A stretch of 40,701 nt of DNA from Candidatus Poribacteria bacterium (lineage in GTDB: Bacteria > Poribacteria > WGA-4E > WGA-3G), in the NCBI GenBank assembly GCA_028818705.1, contig JAPPNJ010000157.1, positions 2,080-42,780 on the forward strand, given 5' to 3'. How positions within the stretch are numbered: position 1 is the stretch's first letter; every line of letters begins with the position of its first letter. The position numbers were made by a program, and so were the translations under genes. The notes beneath the pieces are model-generated. The model was not told where the DNA came from and did not search any database. It was given only the letters and a program-made list of their open reading frames with translations. Below, in pieces: positions 40,002 through 40,701 of this stretch.

Positions 40002-40701
40002 ATGGACATGGCAGTTATTCCGTGGGAAATGGTGCTTTTGTGTAGTTTGTCTCTGTGTGTTGGATGGGGCATACGCGGCAACTTCGGGCATGAATACGGT
40101 GCAGCACTTCCGGGTGCGCTCGCGGCTATGGCAATTGTCCTGCTCTCCGGACGTGAGGATTGGTGGCGGCATGTCCACTACTTTGCACTGTTTGGTGCGC
40201 TCGGCTGGTCCTTCGGTGGCAGTATGTCCTATATGATGGTCGTCGGGTACAGCCATTCTTCGCACTCGCCGACTGTACTTTACGGGTTCGCCAATCTATT
40301 TGCCATCGGTTTCTTGTGGGCATCCCTCGGTGGTGCGGGCACTGCGTTGCCTGCATTTCTGACGCATACGCAGTTATCCCTACTTTTTACGCCTATTGCT
40401 GCTGTGTTTATTGGCTGGTCGCTCCAAGCAGTAATCATCGATCACGTTCTTGCACCGAGACGAATGCAACGACACGAAAGTCCGCTTTACTGGTACGACA
40501 CAGATTGGGTGTCGGCACTGGTGGCGATAGTCGCAGCACTTATTGTCGCGCTTTTCCGTGGCGGTCTGGACATGGGCACGAACCTCGTCCTGTATATGGG
40601 CATCTGTTGGTTCGGCGGGTTTTTGTTGCTGGTAAACGTTTGTCGCCTCCGTATGACACCACCGCGTGGAGACAACTGGGCAGGTTGTGTCGGTATGGTT
40701 A
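40002..40701 (+). CDS. Polytopic membrane protein of unknown function (3' end outside window)
   Basis: The frame runs open from ATG 40002 to the window edge, 233 residues, so it is incomplete. GGAGG (39989-39993) lies eight bases before this ATG; an in-frame ATG at 39987 overlaps that ribosome site. The protein begins MDMAVIPWEMVLLCSLSLCV and has about five or six hydrophobic segments, with a conserved-looking early loop 'GWGIRGNFGHEYGAALPGAL' and 'GALGWSFGGSMSYMMVVGYS'. Several loops carry Trp, His and Arg. I recognise no transporter or enzyme family. It appears to start a transcription unit with its own promoter. Confidence 0.75.
   Translation, partial: MDMAVIPWEMVLLCSLSLCVGWGIRGNFGHEYGAALPGALAAMAIVLLSGREDWWRHVHYFALFGALGWSFGGSMSYMMVVGYSHSSHSPTVLYGFANLFAIGFLWASLGGAGTALPAFLTHTQLSLLFTPIAAVFIGWSLQAVIIDHVLAPRRMQRHESPLYWYDTDWVSALVAIVAALIVALFRGGLDMGTNLVLYMGICWFGGFLLLVNVCRLRMTPPRGDNWAGCVGMV

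Overview
The window looks like a chromosomal segment of a Gram-negative (diderm) bacterium of moderate GC content, probably an uncultivated lineage. Outer-membrane biogenesis genes (an LptD-like barrel, SurA-type chaperones), several signal peptides and lipoproteins, and a secreted protein ending in a type IX-like sorting domain support the diderm call. The mix of SDR oxidoreductases, SMP-30, FIST, LamG, Uma2 and Gfo/Idh/MocA proteins, together with many small palindromic intergenic repeats, is most reminiscent of Candidatus Poribacteria. That is a judgement from gene content, not a database result.

Layout. Positions 1-2470 (all minus strand) hold a DUF433/DUF5615 toxin-antitoxin-like pair, a complete type I restriction-modification methylase (hsdM) with no hsdS or hsdR in view, and the 3' stub of a branched-chain amino acid binding-protein gene. 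Positions 2601-4926 hold two SDR oxidoreductases and a HigB/HigA-type pair. Beyond that lies a palindrome-bounded patch that contains a 43-bp relic of a second hsdM 3' end. Positions 5200-16508 form an envelope-biogenesis cluster on the minus strand, in transcription order mfd, two related PpiC-like proteins, a SurA homologue, and an LptD homologue carrying an inserted parvulin-like region and a long acidic linker. Positions 16682-19155 encode three exported proteins (DUF3108, DUF5683, an FN3 lipoprotein).

From 19459 a plus-strand pair encodes a SixA-like phosphatase overlapping a secreted eight-repeat protein. Positions 21339-33233 (minus) encode a large metzincin/LRR/YWTD/sorting-domain protein, a lamin-tail protein with a hypervariable tandem repeat, a Rad50-like ATPase preceded by a 68-residue protein, an aminotransferase, an O-methyltransferase, a LamG protein, an SMP-30 protein and a FIST protein. 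Positions 33773-38455 (plus) encode Uma2, FolD, an SDR and an S55-peptidase-like protein. A Gfo/Idh/MocA oxidoreductase (minus) and the start of a membrane protein (plus, cut by the window edge) finish the window.

The most interesting items are the LptD-parvulin fusion at the end of a run of peptidyl-prolyl isomerase genes, and several families of intergenic hairpins whose stems vary in a compensatory way, including one hairpin nested in the loop of another. No tRNA, rRNA, CRISPR array or transposase gene was recognised.
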